Part shown: positions 34,170 to 41,925 of the stretch, piece after piece
How positions within the stretch are numbered: the first letter of the stretch is position 1
Layout of the letters: each line of letters opens with the position of its first letter
Source: Rhizobium sp. RU36D
Lineage (GTDB): Bacteria > Pseudomonadota > Alphaproteobacteria > Rhizobiales > Rhizobiaceae
Assembly: GCF_900176345.1 (NCBI RefSeq)
Contig: NZ_FWXU01000020.1
Location: 1-64,000 of the forward strand
Length of the DNA: 64,000 bases
Reading direction: 5' to 3'
Position numbers and translations under genes: made by a program
The notes under the pieces: model-generated
Databases searched by the model: none
Told to the model about the DNA's origin: nothing
Seen by the model: only the letters and a program-made list of their open reading frames with translations

Positions 34170-34634
34170 ATGTCTACCTTCGTTCAGAAGCCCGCTGAGG
34201 TGGAGAAGAAGTGGATCGTCATCGACGCCGAAGGCCTCGTTGTCGGTCGCCTCGCCACCATCGTTGCCACCCGCCTGCGCGGCAAGCACAAGGCAACCTA
34301 TACGCCCCACGTCGATGACGGCGACAACGTCATCGTCATCAATGCGGAAAAGGTCGCCTTCACCGGCAAGAAGTATTCCGACAAGAAGTATTACTGGCAC
34401 ACCGGCTATCCGGGCGGCATCAAGGAGCGCACTGCGCGCCAGATCATCGAAGGCCGCTTCCCGGAGCGCGTCATCGAGAAGGCCGTTGAGCGCATGATCC
34501 CGCGCGGCCCGCTCGGCCGTCGCCAGATGAAGAACCTGCGCGTTTATGCCGGCTCGAACCACCCCCATGAAGCCCAGCAGCCGGTTGCCCTCGACGTGGC
34601 ATCGCTGAACAGCAAGAACGTAAGGAGCGCCTGA
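34170..34634 (+). CDS. rplM: 50S ribosomal protein L13
   Basis: 154 aa. Early assembly protein of the large subunit. Signatures: [45 protein letters not shown] and [20 protein letters not shown]. Followed two bases later by rpsI; the pair is a universal operon. A terminator-like hairpin in the leader may regulate both. Confidence 0.98.
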   Translation: MSTFVQKPAEVEKKWIVIDAEGLVVGRLATIVATRLRGKHKATYTPHVDDGDNVIVINAEKVAFTGKKYSDKKYYWHTGYPGGIKERTARQIIEGRFPERVIEKAVERMIPRGPLGRRQMKNLRVYAGSNHPHEAQQPVALDVASLNSKNVRSA

Positions 34635-34636
34635 TA

Positions 34637-35104
34637 ATGGCTGACCTCTCTTCCCTGAAGGACCTCGGCACCACCCAGGAATCCTCCGCTCCGGCGCATG
34701 TCCGCAAGGTCGATGCCCAGGGCCGTTCCTACGCCACCGGCAAGCGCAAGAACGCTGTTGCCCGCGTTTGGGTCAAGCCCGGCACCGGCAAGATCACGAT
34801 CAACGGTCGTGACTTCCCCGTCTACTTCGCTCGCCCGGTTCTGCAGATGATCCTGAAGCAGCCGATCATCGCTGCTGCCCGCGACGGCCAGTTCGACGTG
34901 ATTGCAACCGTCACCGGTGGCGGTCTGTCCGGCCAGGCCGGTGCCGTTCGTCACGGCATCTCCAAGGCGCTGACCTATTTCGAGCCCGGCCTGCGTGGCG
35001 TGCTCAAGAAGGGTGGCTTCCTGACCCGCGACAGCCGCGTTGTCGAGCGTAAGAAGTACGGTAAGGCCAAGGCCCGCCGCTCCTTCCAGTTCTCGAAGCG
35101 TTAA
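34637..35104 (+). CDS. rpsI: 30S ribosomal protein S9
   Basis: 155 aa. The conserved C-terminal domain begins near residue 30: [39 protein letters not shown], and ends [20 protein letters not shown] then RSFQFSKR; the final Lys-Arg reaches the P-site tRNA. The N-terminal extension (about 28 residues) is usual in alphaproteobacteria. Co-transcribed with rplM. Confidence 0.98.
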   Translation: MADLSSLKDLGTTQESSAPAHVRKVDAQGRSYATGKRKNAVARVWVKPGTGKITINGRDFPVYFARPVLQMILKQPIIAAARDGQFDVIATVTGGGLSGQAGAVRHGISKALTYFEPGLRGVLKKGGFLTRDSRVVERKKYGKAKARRSFQFSKR

Positions 35105-35129
35105 TCGCTTCTGCCATTTGGCATATGGG

Positions 35130-35158
35130 AAAGGCGGGGCCTCGGCTCCGCCTTTTTT
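35130..35158 (+). terminator. intrinsic terminator of rplM-rpsI
   Basis: AAAGGCGG and CCGCCTTT bracket a GC-rich loop, followed by TTTTTT. It lies 26 bp after the rpsI stop and ends the operon. Confidence 0.9.
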
Positions 35159-35187
35159 GTTTTCGTCTGGCGGCGTGATGCTGGTGC

Positions 35188-35224
35188 TTGACCGTCGCAA
35201 ACAGCACTATAATTTGATCAAATT
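35188..35224 (+). promoter_or_regulatory. promoter with 14-bp palindrome before speB
   Basis: A perfect -10 TATAAT lies at 35208-35213 and overlaps the perfect palindrome AATTTGATCAAATT (35211-35224). TTGACC at 35188-35193 is a possible -35, though the 14-bp spacing is short. The palindrome covers the expected start of transcription, a repressor-like position. Confidence 0.5.
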
Positions 35225-35242
35225 TTCAGGCCGGAGATGATC

Positions 35243-36196
35243 ATGGCAAGCAAATCGATCGACAATGCCTTTACCGCGAAATCCGTGCGTGGGGCGGCGA
35301 CTGACCCCACCTATGCGGGCGCGCTGTCTTTCATGCGGCGGAAGTATTCCAAGGTGCTGAAGGATGTCGATGCGGTGGTGCTGGGCATTCCCTTCGACGC
35401 TGCCGTCTCGAACCGGCCCGGCGCGCGCTTCGGGCCGCAGGCGATCCGGCGCGCTTCCGCCATCTTCGACAATGATCCGCAATATCCTTTCTCGCGCGAC
35501 CTGTTCGAGCAGATGGCGGTGGTCGATTATGGCGACGTGCTGCTGGACTATGGCAATCACCAGAAGACCCCTGCCCTGATCGAGAAGGAAGCGGCCAAGA
35601 TCATCGCCTCCGGCGCCTATCTGCTCGGCCTTGGCGGCGACCACTTCGTCACCTGGCCGCTCTTGAAGGCCCATGCTGCCAAGCACGGACCGCTGGCGCT
35701 CGTGCATTTCGACGCCCATCAGGACACCTGGGACGACGACGGCAAGCGCATCGACCACGGATCCTTCGTCTGCCGGGCCGTGCGTGAAGGGGTCATCGAC
35801 CCCAAGACGTCGATCCAGATCGGCATTCGCACCCATGCGCCCGAGGATTTCGGCATCAAGATCCTGCATGGCTGGCAGGTCGAGGACATGGGCGCCCAGG
35901 CGATCGCCGATCAGATCCTCGCGCATGTCGGGACAACGCCGACCTACCTCACCTTCGACATCGACTGCCTCGACCCGGCCTATGCGCCCGGCACCGGCAC
36001 ACCGGTCGCGGGCGGGCCTTCGTCTGCAAAAATGCTCTCCGTGCTGCGTAAGCTCGGGCCACTGGATATCCGCGGCTCCGACATCGTGGAGGTCGCGCCT
36101 GCCTACGATCATGCCGACATAACCGCAATTGCGGGGGCGACGGTTGCCATGTATATGCTCGGTCTACGCGCGGAGAAGCTTGCGACACGCGCCTGA
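35243..36196 (+). CDS. speB: agmatinase
   Basis: 317 aa, ureohydrolase family. Hydrolyses agmatine to putrescine and urea with two Mn ions. Metal ligands: GLGGDHFVTWP (His), LVHFDAHQDTW (Asp-x-His-x-Asp) and LTFDIDCLDPAYAPGTGTP (Asp-x-Asp). ATG 35243 is chosen over ATG 35237 because GGAG lies six bases before it. Guanidino-specific relatives cannot be excluded. Confidence 0.9.
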   Translation: MASKSIDNAFTAKSVRGAATDPTYAGALSFMRRKYSKVLKDVDAVVLGIPFDAAVSNRPGARFGPQAIRRASAIFDNDPQYPFSRDLFEQMAVVDYGDVLLDYGNHQKTPALIEKEAAKIIASGAYLLGLGGDHFVTWPLLKAHAAKHGPLALVHFDAHQDTWDDDGKRIDHGSFVCRAVREGVIDPKTSIQIGIRTHAPEDFGIKILHGWQVEDMGAQAIADQILAHVGTTPTYLTFDIDCLDPAYAPGTGTPVAGGPSSAKMLSVLRKLGPLDIRGSDIVEVAPAYDHADITAIAGATVAMYMLGLRAEKLATRA

Positions 36197-36265
36197 CACA
36201 TTACATCTGCAGTTTAACAACCAGAGTCCGCATTCTCATCCAAACCTCTATCGGGACGAAAGAAA

Positions 36266-37198
36266 ATGACAGCGAAGATCTTCATTGACGGCGAACATGG
36301 CACCACGGGGCTGCAGATCCGCAGCCGCATGGCCGGCCGCCGCGATGTCGAGCTGCTGTCGATCCCGGAAGCGGAGCGGCGCAATGCCGCCATGCGCGAG
36401 GACATGCTGAACAGCGCCGATGTCGCGATTCTGTGCCTGCCCGACGACGCCTCCCGCGAGGCCGTGAAAATGGTGGCCGGCAACAACAATGTCAGGATCA
36501 TCGACACGTCGACGGCATACCGGACCGATGCCGGCTGGGCCTATGGTTTTGCCGAGATGGACAAGGCGCAGGCGCAAAAGATCCGCGCCGCGCGCTTCGT
36601 CGCCAATCCCGGCTGTTATCCCACGGGCGCCATCGGCCTGATCCGGCCGCTCAGGGCTGCCGGCATTCTGCCGGACGGCTATCCGGTCACGGTCAATGCT
36701 GTCTCGGGCTATACCGGCGGAGGCAAGCAACTGATTGCGCAGATGGAAGATGCCCATCATCCCGACGCAGTCACCGCCAACAACTTCCTCTATGGCCTGC
36801 CGCTAAAGCACAAGCATGTTCCGGAAATGAAGATCCATGGTCTTCTGGATCGTGCGCCGCTGTTCTCGCCCTCGGTCGGTCGCTTCGCCCAAGGCATGAT
36901 CGTGCAACTGCCGCTGTTCCTTGAGGATCTCAAGGCGGGCACCACGATCCAAAGCATCCATCAGGCGCTGGTCGATCACTATGCCGGCCAGGACATCGTC
37001 ACGGTCGTGCCTCTGGATGTCAGCGCCAAGCTGCCGCGCGTCGATGCCGAGGAACTGGTCGGCGAGGATACGATGAAGCTCTACGTCTTCGGCACCGACG
37101 GCGGTCCTCACGTCAACCTCGTTGCTGTGCTCGACAATCTCGGCAAGGGCGCGTCCGGGGCAGCGGTCCAGAACATGGACCTGATGCTCTCGGCCTGA
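36266..37198 (+). CDS. argC: N-acetyl-gamma-glutamyl-phosphate reductase
   Basis: 310 aa, the short (type 2) form. Third step of arginine synthesis: NADPH reduction of N-acetylglutamyl phosphate. N-terminal nucleotide site [17 protein letters not shown]; catalytic Cys in [27 protein letters not shown] and the conserved HVPEM. The stop is followed four bases later by the GTG of the next gene, so they are probably co-transcribed. Confidence 0.95.
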   Translation: MTAKIFIDGEHGTTGLQIRSRMAGRRDVELLSIPEAERRNAAMREDMLNSADVAILCLPDDASREAVKMVAGNNNVRIIDTSTAYRTDAGWAYGFAEMDKAQAQKIRAARFVANPGCYPTGAIGLIRPLRAAGILPDGYPVTVNAVSGYTGGGKQLIAQMEDAHHPDAVTANNFLYGLPLKHKHVPEMKIHGLLDRAPLFSPSVGRFAQGMIVQLPLFLEDLKAGTTIQSIHQALVDHYAGQDIVTVVPLDVSAKLPRVDAEELVGEDTMKLYVFGTDGGPHVNLVAVLDNLGKGASGAAVQNMDLMLSA

Positions 37199-37201
37199 CC
37201 C

Positions 37202-38071
37202 GTGGCCGTATCACAGACCCTGCCCACGTCTCTCGCGGAGGCGTGGGACCTTGATGCGTCACATCTGATCGCAGACACCCGGACATCCCATGTGTTCCGC
37301 GCCATGCGCGCGGGGCAAACCGTGATCGTCAAATGCCTGAAGCCGGAAGGCCATGGCGAGCGGCCGGGCATGGATTTCCTGGATTGGCGGGAGGGCCATG
37401 GCGCCGTGAGGCTTCTTGGCCGCATCGGCGATGCGTGCCTGATGGCCGATGCCGGCACGCTGACGCTGCGCGATTATCTGCATAAGCATGGTGACGAAGC
37501 GGCGACCGCGATCGTCGTGTCCGTCATCGAACGGCTGCATGCGCCGTCAGAAAAGCCGCGTCCGGCAACGCTTGTTCCGCTGGAACGGCATTTCCGCTCC
37601 CTGTTCGAGCTTGCGGGAAAAACGGGAAAGCCTGAGATTACCGACCTCGCCGGATGGGCGGCCTATGAAGCCATCGATCTTATGGCGCATCAGCAGGATG
37701 CGAGGCCGCTGCATGGCGATCTTCACCACGACAACATTGTCGGTGATGCCGCAGGCGAATGGCGGGCCATCGATCCCCAGGGGCTCCATGGCGATCCTGT
37801 CTATGACGTCTCCAACATCTACGGCAATCCGCTCGGCGGACGCGATATCATCCTGGATCCGCAGCGCATCATCCGCCTGACGCAGACATTCGCGTGCCAT
37901 TTCGGTTGTTCGCCCCGCAAGGTGCTGCGCTATGCCGCTGTCCATGCCATGCTGTCGGTTGCTTGGACGCTCGACCGGACCGTCACGCAATCCGGCGAGG
38001 AGAACCTTTCGGAGCGCCTATCCTTCGCCCGTATCGCACAGTCGCTGCTTGTCGAACAATTTGTCGACTGA
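37202..38071 (+). CDS. aminoglycoside/hydroxyurea phosphotransferase-like kinase
   Basis: 289 aa. Protein-kinase-like fold of the APH(6)/hydroxyurea type. Catalytic motif HGDLHHDNIVGD and the metal-binding IDPQGLHGDPVYDVSN are intact; the N-lobe Lys is in QTVIVKCLKP. It starts with GTG three bases after argC's stop. It could phosphorylate a small metabolite rather than an antibiotic; linkage to argC suggests a housekeeping role. Confidence 0.82.
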   Translation: MAVSQTLPTSLAEAWDLDASHLIADTRTSHVFRAMRAGQTVIVKCLKPEGHGERPGMDFLDWREGHGAVRLLGRIGDACLMADAGTLTLRDYLHKHGDEAATAIVVSVIERLHAPSEKPRPATLVPLERHFRSLFELAGKTGKPEITDLAGWAAYEAIDLMAHQQDARPLHGDLHHDNIVGDAAGEWRAIDPQGLHGDPVYDVSNIYGNPLGGRDIILDPQRIIRLTQTFACHFGCSPRKVLRYAAVHAMLSVAWTLDRTVTQSGEENLSERLSFARIAQSLLVEQFVD

Positions 38072-38131
38072 TTAACGGATCGCCACGCCGGCAGCCCTTT
38101 GCTAAGACCAAGGGGTACCAGCGAGGCCGTC

Positions 38132-38974
38132 ATGAACAGCGAAACCCCATCCCGCAATCGTCTTCCCGTCGTCTTCATTCCCCATGGCGGCGGCCCCTGG
38201 CCGTTCATGGACTTTCCCAAGAACGAGGCGGGCAAGGGCCCCTGGGATGATCTCGGCGCCTTCCTGCGGGGCCTCGACGCCTCGATCGGCCGTCGTCCGA
38301 AGGCCGTGCTTGTCGTATCTGGTCATTGGGAAAAGGAACCGGTGCCGACGGTCAGCACTGCGGCGCAACCGGGCATGCTGTTCGACTACTACAACTTCCC
38401 GGCCCATACCTACGAACTGAGCTATCCCGCGCCGGGTGCGCCTGATGTTGCGGCACGTGTTCGTCAGGTTCTGGCGGAAGCCGGCATGGAATCGGCCGAC
38501 AATGCCGAGCGCGGCTACGACCACGGCGTCTTCATTCCCTTCATGCTGATCTATCCGAAGGCCGACGTGCCGATCGTCATGATGTCGCTCAAGAACACGC
38601 TGGATGCCGGTAGCCATATCGCCATCGGCCGCGCGCTGGAGCGTCTGCGCGACGAGGACATCCTGATCGTGGCATCGGGCATGACCTATCACAACATGCC
38701 GATGTTCCGGAAAGCCGAAGAGGCCCATGTGGCGCAGTCGGTGCGTTTCGACGACTGGCTGAAGGATGCCATCGAGGACAAAGATCCCGCGAGCCGGGCC
38801 GAGCGGATCTCAGCCTGGGACAAGAATCCCGATGCGCTCGCCTGCCACGTGCCGGATCACGATCACCTCGTGCCGCTGTTCGTCGCAGTGGGTGCTGCCG
38901 GCGCGGATGCGGGAGAACGGATCTTCCGCACCGATTATCTGGGCAAGCCCTATTCGGGCTATCGCTTCGGCTGA
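38132..38974 (+). CDS. DODA-type extradiol dioxygenase-like protein
   Basis: 280 aa. LigB/class III extradiol family (YgiD-like): PVVFIPHGGGPWPF with the first metal His, AVLVVSGHWEKEPV with the second, RGYDHGVFIPFMLIYP, and late ASGMTYHNM. Opens aromatic rings such as DOPA or catechols with Fe or Zn. GCGAGG precedes ATG 38132. It ends seven bases from the convergent heme A synthase gene. Confidence 0.88.
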   Translation: MNSETPSRNRLPVVFIPHGGGPWPFMDFPKNEAGKGPWDDLGAFLRGLDASIGRRPKAVLVVSGHWEKEPVPTVSTAAQPGMLFDYYNFPAHTYELSYPAPGAPDVAARVRQVLAEAGMESADNAERGYDHGVFIPFMLIYPKADVPIVMMSLKNTLDAGSHIAIGRALERLRDEDILIVASGMTYHNMPMFRKAEEAHVAQSVRFDDWLKDAIEDKDPASRAERISAWDKNPDALACHVPDHDHLVPLFVAVGAAGADAGERIFRTDYLGKPYSGYRFG

Positions 38975-38981
38975 GGGTCGA

Positions 38982-40103
38982 TCAACTCCGAAGCTCGACC
39001 ACCGTCTCCGGCGGATACTCGCCCTTGAAAGCTCGCCAGTGAGCGACCGCGAAGCCCAGCACGATCAGCGCCATGCCCTGATGGGCAAGGGCCATGTGCA
39101 GCGGCACCTGCATGACCAGCGTCGAAATGCCGACCAGCGCCTGGAGACAGACCAGGCCGAAAAGCACGACCGAGCGGCGGGCATGGGTGGTACCCGGCGC
39201 GTGGCGCAGAGCCACGACCATGTGCATGAGCGTCACGGCCAGCAGCAGGTAGGCACCGCAGCGATGCACGAACTGCACCGTCTTCGGGTTTTCGAACAGG
39301 TTGATCCACCAGGGCTGCTGGATGAAGAGGTCGCCCGGTATCAGGGCGCCATCCATCAGCGGCCATGTCGTATAGCTCAGGCCGGCATCGAGACCGGCGA
39401 CCAGGGCGCCGAGATAAATCTGGAACAGGACGAGGAAAGCGATCAAGCCGGCGACCAGGCCGGATTTTTCTGTCGGGGCCAAGTCCTTGGAGTGGCTGGA
39501 GAGCCCACGCATGATCCAGACACAGGCGGCGAAGATCAGACAGGCAATGGTGAGGTGCGTGGCCAGGCGATATTGCGACACGCTGACGAGCTTGGTGAGC
39601 CCTGACGACACCATCCACCAGCCGATGAAGCCCTGGAAGCCGCCGACAGCCAGCAGGCCGACCAGGGGCAGCCGCAGCCGCTTTTCGATGCGCCCGGTCA
39701 GCCAGAAGAACAGCAGCGGCAGGCCGAAAATCAGGCCAATGCCGCGCGCCAGCACCCGATGCGCCCATTCCCACCAGAAGATGGTCTTGAACTCCTCGAC
39801 CGTCATGCCCTTGTTCACCAGCTGGTACTGCGGAATGCGCTGGTAGAGCTCGAATTCCTCCTGCCATTCCTCAGCCGACAGCGGCGGAATGACGCCGTGA
39901 ATCGGCTTCCATTCGGTGATAGACAATCCGGAATTCGTCAGACGCGTCGCACCACCTACCAGCACGAGACAGAAGAGCGTGACCAGCACAACGCCGAGCC
40001 ACACCCGCAGGACGCGGCGATTGCGTTGCTGGGTGTTTAGCTTAGCCAGGATTTCGGTTTCCGTGACTGCCTGTGGGGTGGTTGCTGTCTGTAGGGCCGC
40101 CAT
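38982..40103 (-). CDS. ctaA: heme A synthase (COX15/CtaA)
   Basis: 373 aa with eight membrane helices. Converts heme O to heme A for cytochrome aa3 oxidase. Heme-ligand histidines are visible in [40 protein letters not shown] and [14 protein letters not shown]; the [18 protein letters not shown] block is diagnostic. AAGAGGA precedes ATG 40103. No ctaB or ctaCDE genes are in the window. Confidence 0.96.
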   Translation of the reverse strand: MAALQTATTPQAVTETEILAKLNTQQRNRRVLRVWLGVVLVTLFCLVLVGGATRLTNSGLSITEWKPIHGVIPPLSAEEWQEEFELYQRIPQYQLVNKGMTVEEFKTIFWWEWAHRVLARGIGLIFGLPLLFFWLTGRIEKRLRLPLVGLLAVGGFQGFIGWWMVSSGLTKLVSVSQYRLATHLTIACLIFAACVWIMRGLSSHSKDLAPTEKSGLVAGLIAFLVLFQIYLGALVAGLDAGLSYTTWPLMDGALIPGDLFIQQPWWINLFENPKTVQFVHRCGAYLLLAVTLMHMVVALRHAPGTTHARRSVVLFGLVCLQALVGISTLVMQVPLHMALAHQGMALIVLGFAVAHWRAFKGEYPPETVVELRS

Positions 40104-40232
40104 GCTGCATCCTCTTCTTGGGCAAGTGTTGATTTGCAACACCTGACCGTGCAAAACAAGCCCCGACCGCGCGGCATGGCGTCACGCATCTTGACGTTCA
40201 TCAAACCAGCGGAACCCAAGGAAAGGTTGTTC

Positions 40233-40442
40233 ATGCCACCCCGTCTGCGCTCATTCATCGGCACGATCCTGATCATCATCCTCGTGCTGCTCTATGCGGT
40301 GCTTGCGACCTCGATCGCCACGGCCTTCCTGGCAGAGTCGCCCTGGTGGGTGCATCTCCTGTATTTCCTGATCTCCGGTGTGGTGTGGGTGGTGCCGGCG
40401 ATGGTCCTCATCAAGTGGATGGCAGGGCCGCGCAAAAGCTGA
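40233..40442 (+). CDS. DUF2842 membrane protein
   Basis: 69 aa with two hydrophobic helices (GTILIIILVLLYAVLATSIA and WWVHLLYFLISGVVWVVPAM). Matches the small DUF2842 family that is often near ctaA in rhizobia. GGAAAGG lies before ATG 40233. Divergent from ctaA. Function unknown; a role in oxidase assembly is speculation from position. Confidence 0.85.
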   Translation: MPPRLRSFIGTILIIILVLLYAVLATSIATAFLAESPWWVHLLYFLISGVVWVVPAMVLIKWMAGPRKS

Positions 40443-40539
40443 GGCTGCCGCCGGCATTTACCGGGCGATAACCGCGTTTTCCCGAAAACCACCTGGAATC
40501 GCCGCCGATAAACCTTCTGTTGGCGGCTTCCGACTAGAG

Positions 40540-41808
40540 ATGCACCGACCGCCCTTAGTCGGAGCAGCTCTCTTGTCATCAGTTTTGCCAGATATCCGCG
40601 TTCAGCCCCACTCGCCTTCCCTGCAGCGGGGAATTCCGGGCAGTGGCCAAGAGCTCGATATCGACATCGTCAGCACGTTGGATGCCGTTCGCGACGCGTG
40701 GCTCGATCTGCAGTCCGACAATCGCAACTCGCTGCATCAGGGCTATGACTGGTGCGCCGCCTGGGTCGAGACCCACGGATATCCGCTGGCGATTGTTCGC
40801 GGCCGGCTTGGATCGGAAACGGCATTTCTCCTGCCGCTGGAGATTCAGCGACACAACATGGTGCGGACCGCCCAGTTCATCGGCACGCGCTACACCAATA
40901 TCAATACCGGGCTCTTTGCCGCCTCTCTCTGGGATGGCGAGCGCCGGATCGACACGGACAAACTCGCAAGCCTCATCGCGGAATCACTGACCGGCTATGC
41001 CGATCTGGTAAGCCTGCAAAATATTCCGCTGACCTGGCGTGGCAGCCGGCATCCTCTCGCCAGCCTTCCGGCGGACGAGCATCTGAACCATACGTTTCAA
41101 CTGCCGCTATCGGCGGATTTCACCGCCACCATCAACCAGCTGAACGGCAAGCGGCGGCGCAAGAAGTTCCGCAACCAGGTTCGCAAGATCGAAGCCACCG
41201 GCTCGTTCGAGCATGTCATTGCCCGCACGCCAGAGGAAAAACGGGACCTGCTCTCGCAGTTCTTCGTGCAGAAGGCAGTGCGTTTCAAGGCGCTGGGATT
41301 GCCGAATGTGTTTCACGCTCCGCAAACCCAAGCCTTCTTCCATCGGGTGCTTGAGGTCTCGCAGGAAGGCGCCGACGCACCGCTCGAAATGCACGGGCTG
41401 TTGCTGCATGGGGAGTACGAGGGAAAGATAGCAGCGCTGGCGGGCCTCTCACGCAAAGGCGACCATGTGATCTGCCAGTTCGGCTCCATCGACGAGAACA
41501 TCCTCCCAGAGGCCAGCCCCGGAGAACTGTTGTTCTGGCTGCTGATCGAAAGGGCCTGCAGCCGGGGTGCGGCCATGTTCGATTTCGGGCTGGGGGACCA
41601 GGATTACAAACGCCGCTGGTGCACAGAGGAAACGGTGCAGCACGACATTCTGCTGCCGGTATCAGCGCTTGGCCGGTTTGCTGCCGTGGCGCATCGCGGT
41701 GTGAGCCGCGGCAAGGCTGCCATCAAGGGCAACCCGCATCTCTATGCGCTAATCCAGCGGCTTCGTGCCCAGCAGGACAAGGCACCGGCGACCGAGAGCG
41801 ACGACTAG
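40540..41808 (+). CDS. CelD/BcsL-type GNAT acetyltransferase, polysaccharide locus
   Basis: 422 aa (ATG 40540; a TTG at 40573 has the better ribosome site, GGAG eight bases upstream, and may be the true start). Acetyltransferase_6-type domain in the second half: KRRRKKFRNQVRKIE, RFKALGLPN, GLLLHGEYEGKIAALAGLSR and the C-terminal FDFGLGDQDYKRRWC. Such proteins acetylate or otherwise modify sugars in exopolysaccharide loci. It precedes the ExoP-like gene, facing it, and belongs to the polysaccharide cluster by content. Confidence 0.82.
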   Translation: MHRPPLVGAALLSSVLPDIRVQPHSPSLQRGIPGSGQELDIDIVSTLDAVRDAWLDLQSDNRNSLHQGYDWCAAWVETHGYPLAIVRGRLGSETAFLLPLEIQRHNMVRTAQFIGTRYTNINTGLFAASLWDGERRIDTDKLASLIAESLTGYADLVSLQNIPLTWRGSRHPLASLPADEHLNHTFQLPLSADFTATINQLNGKRRRKKFRNQVRKIEATGSFEHVIARTPEEKRDLLSQFFVQKAVRFKALGLPNVFHAPQTQAFFHRVLEVSQEGADAPLEMHGLLLHGEYEGKIAALAGLSRKGDHVICQFGSIDENILPEASPGELLFWLLIERACSRGAAMFDFGLGDQDYKRRWCTEETVQHDILLPVSALGRFAAVAHRGVSRGKAAIKGNPHLYALIQRLRAQQDKAPATESDD

Positions 41809-41816
41809 AGCCGGAT

Positions 41817-41843
41817 GATTTCAGGTCGGATCGACCTGAAATC
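41817..41843. repeat. 11-bp inverted repeat
   Basis: GATTTCAGGTC and GACCTGAAATC flank a five-base loop just after the CelD-type stop. It is the left part of a compound rhizobial intergenic repeat and may act as a terminator. Confidence 0.65.
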
Positions 41844-41869
41844 TGAATCCGCTCTCGACTTCAAGAAAT

Positions 41870-41919
41870 AGAGCATGATGTCGGCCGAAAACCGCAGACA
41901 CTTTTCGGCATCATGCTCT
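41870..41919. repeat. rhizobial palindromic repeat element
   Basis: AGAGCATGATG (41870-41880) is mirrored by CATCATGCTCT (41909-41919), with an inner CCGAAAA/TTTTCGG stem. This is the common intergenic palindrome of Rhizobium and Agrobacterium chromosomes. It sits between two convergent genes. Confidence 0.75.
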
Positions 41920-41925
41920 GGTCGC

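Noticed and set aside
37202..38071. Antibiotic resistance gene (aminoglycoside phosphotransferase)
   Set aside because: The kinase motifs are real, but the gene is tied to argC in a housekeeping setting with no mobile element, so a resistance role is not supported.
41817..41919. CRISPR-like or transposon end
   Set aside because: The nested palindromes fit the common rhizobial intergenic repeat; there are no spacers, target duplications or transposase.
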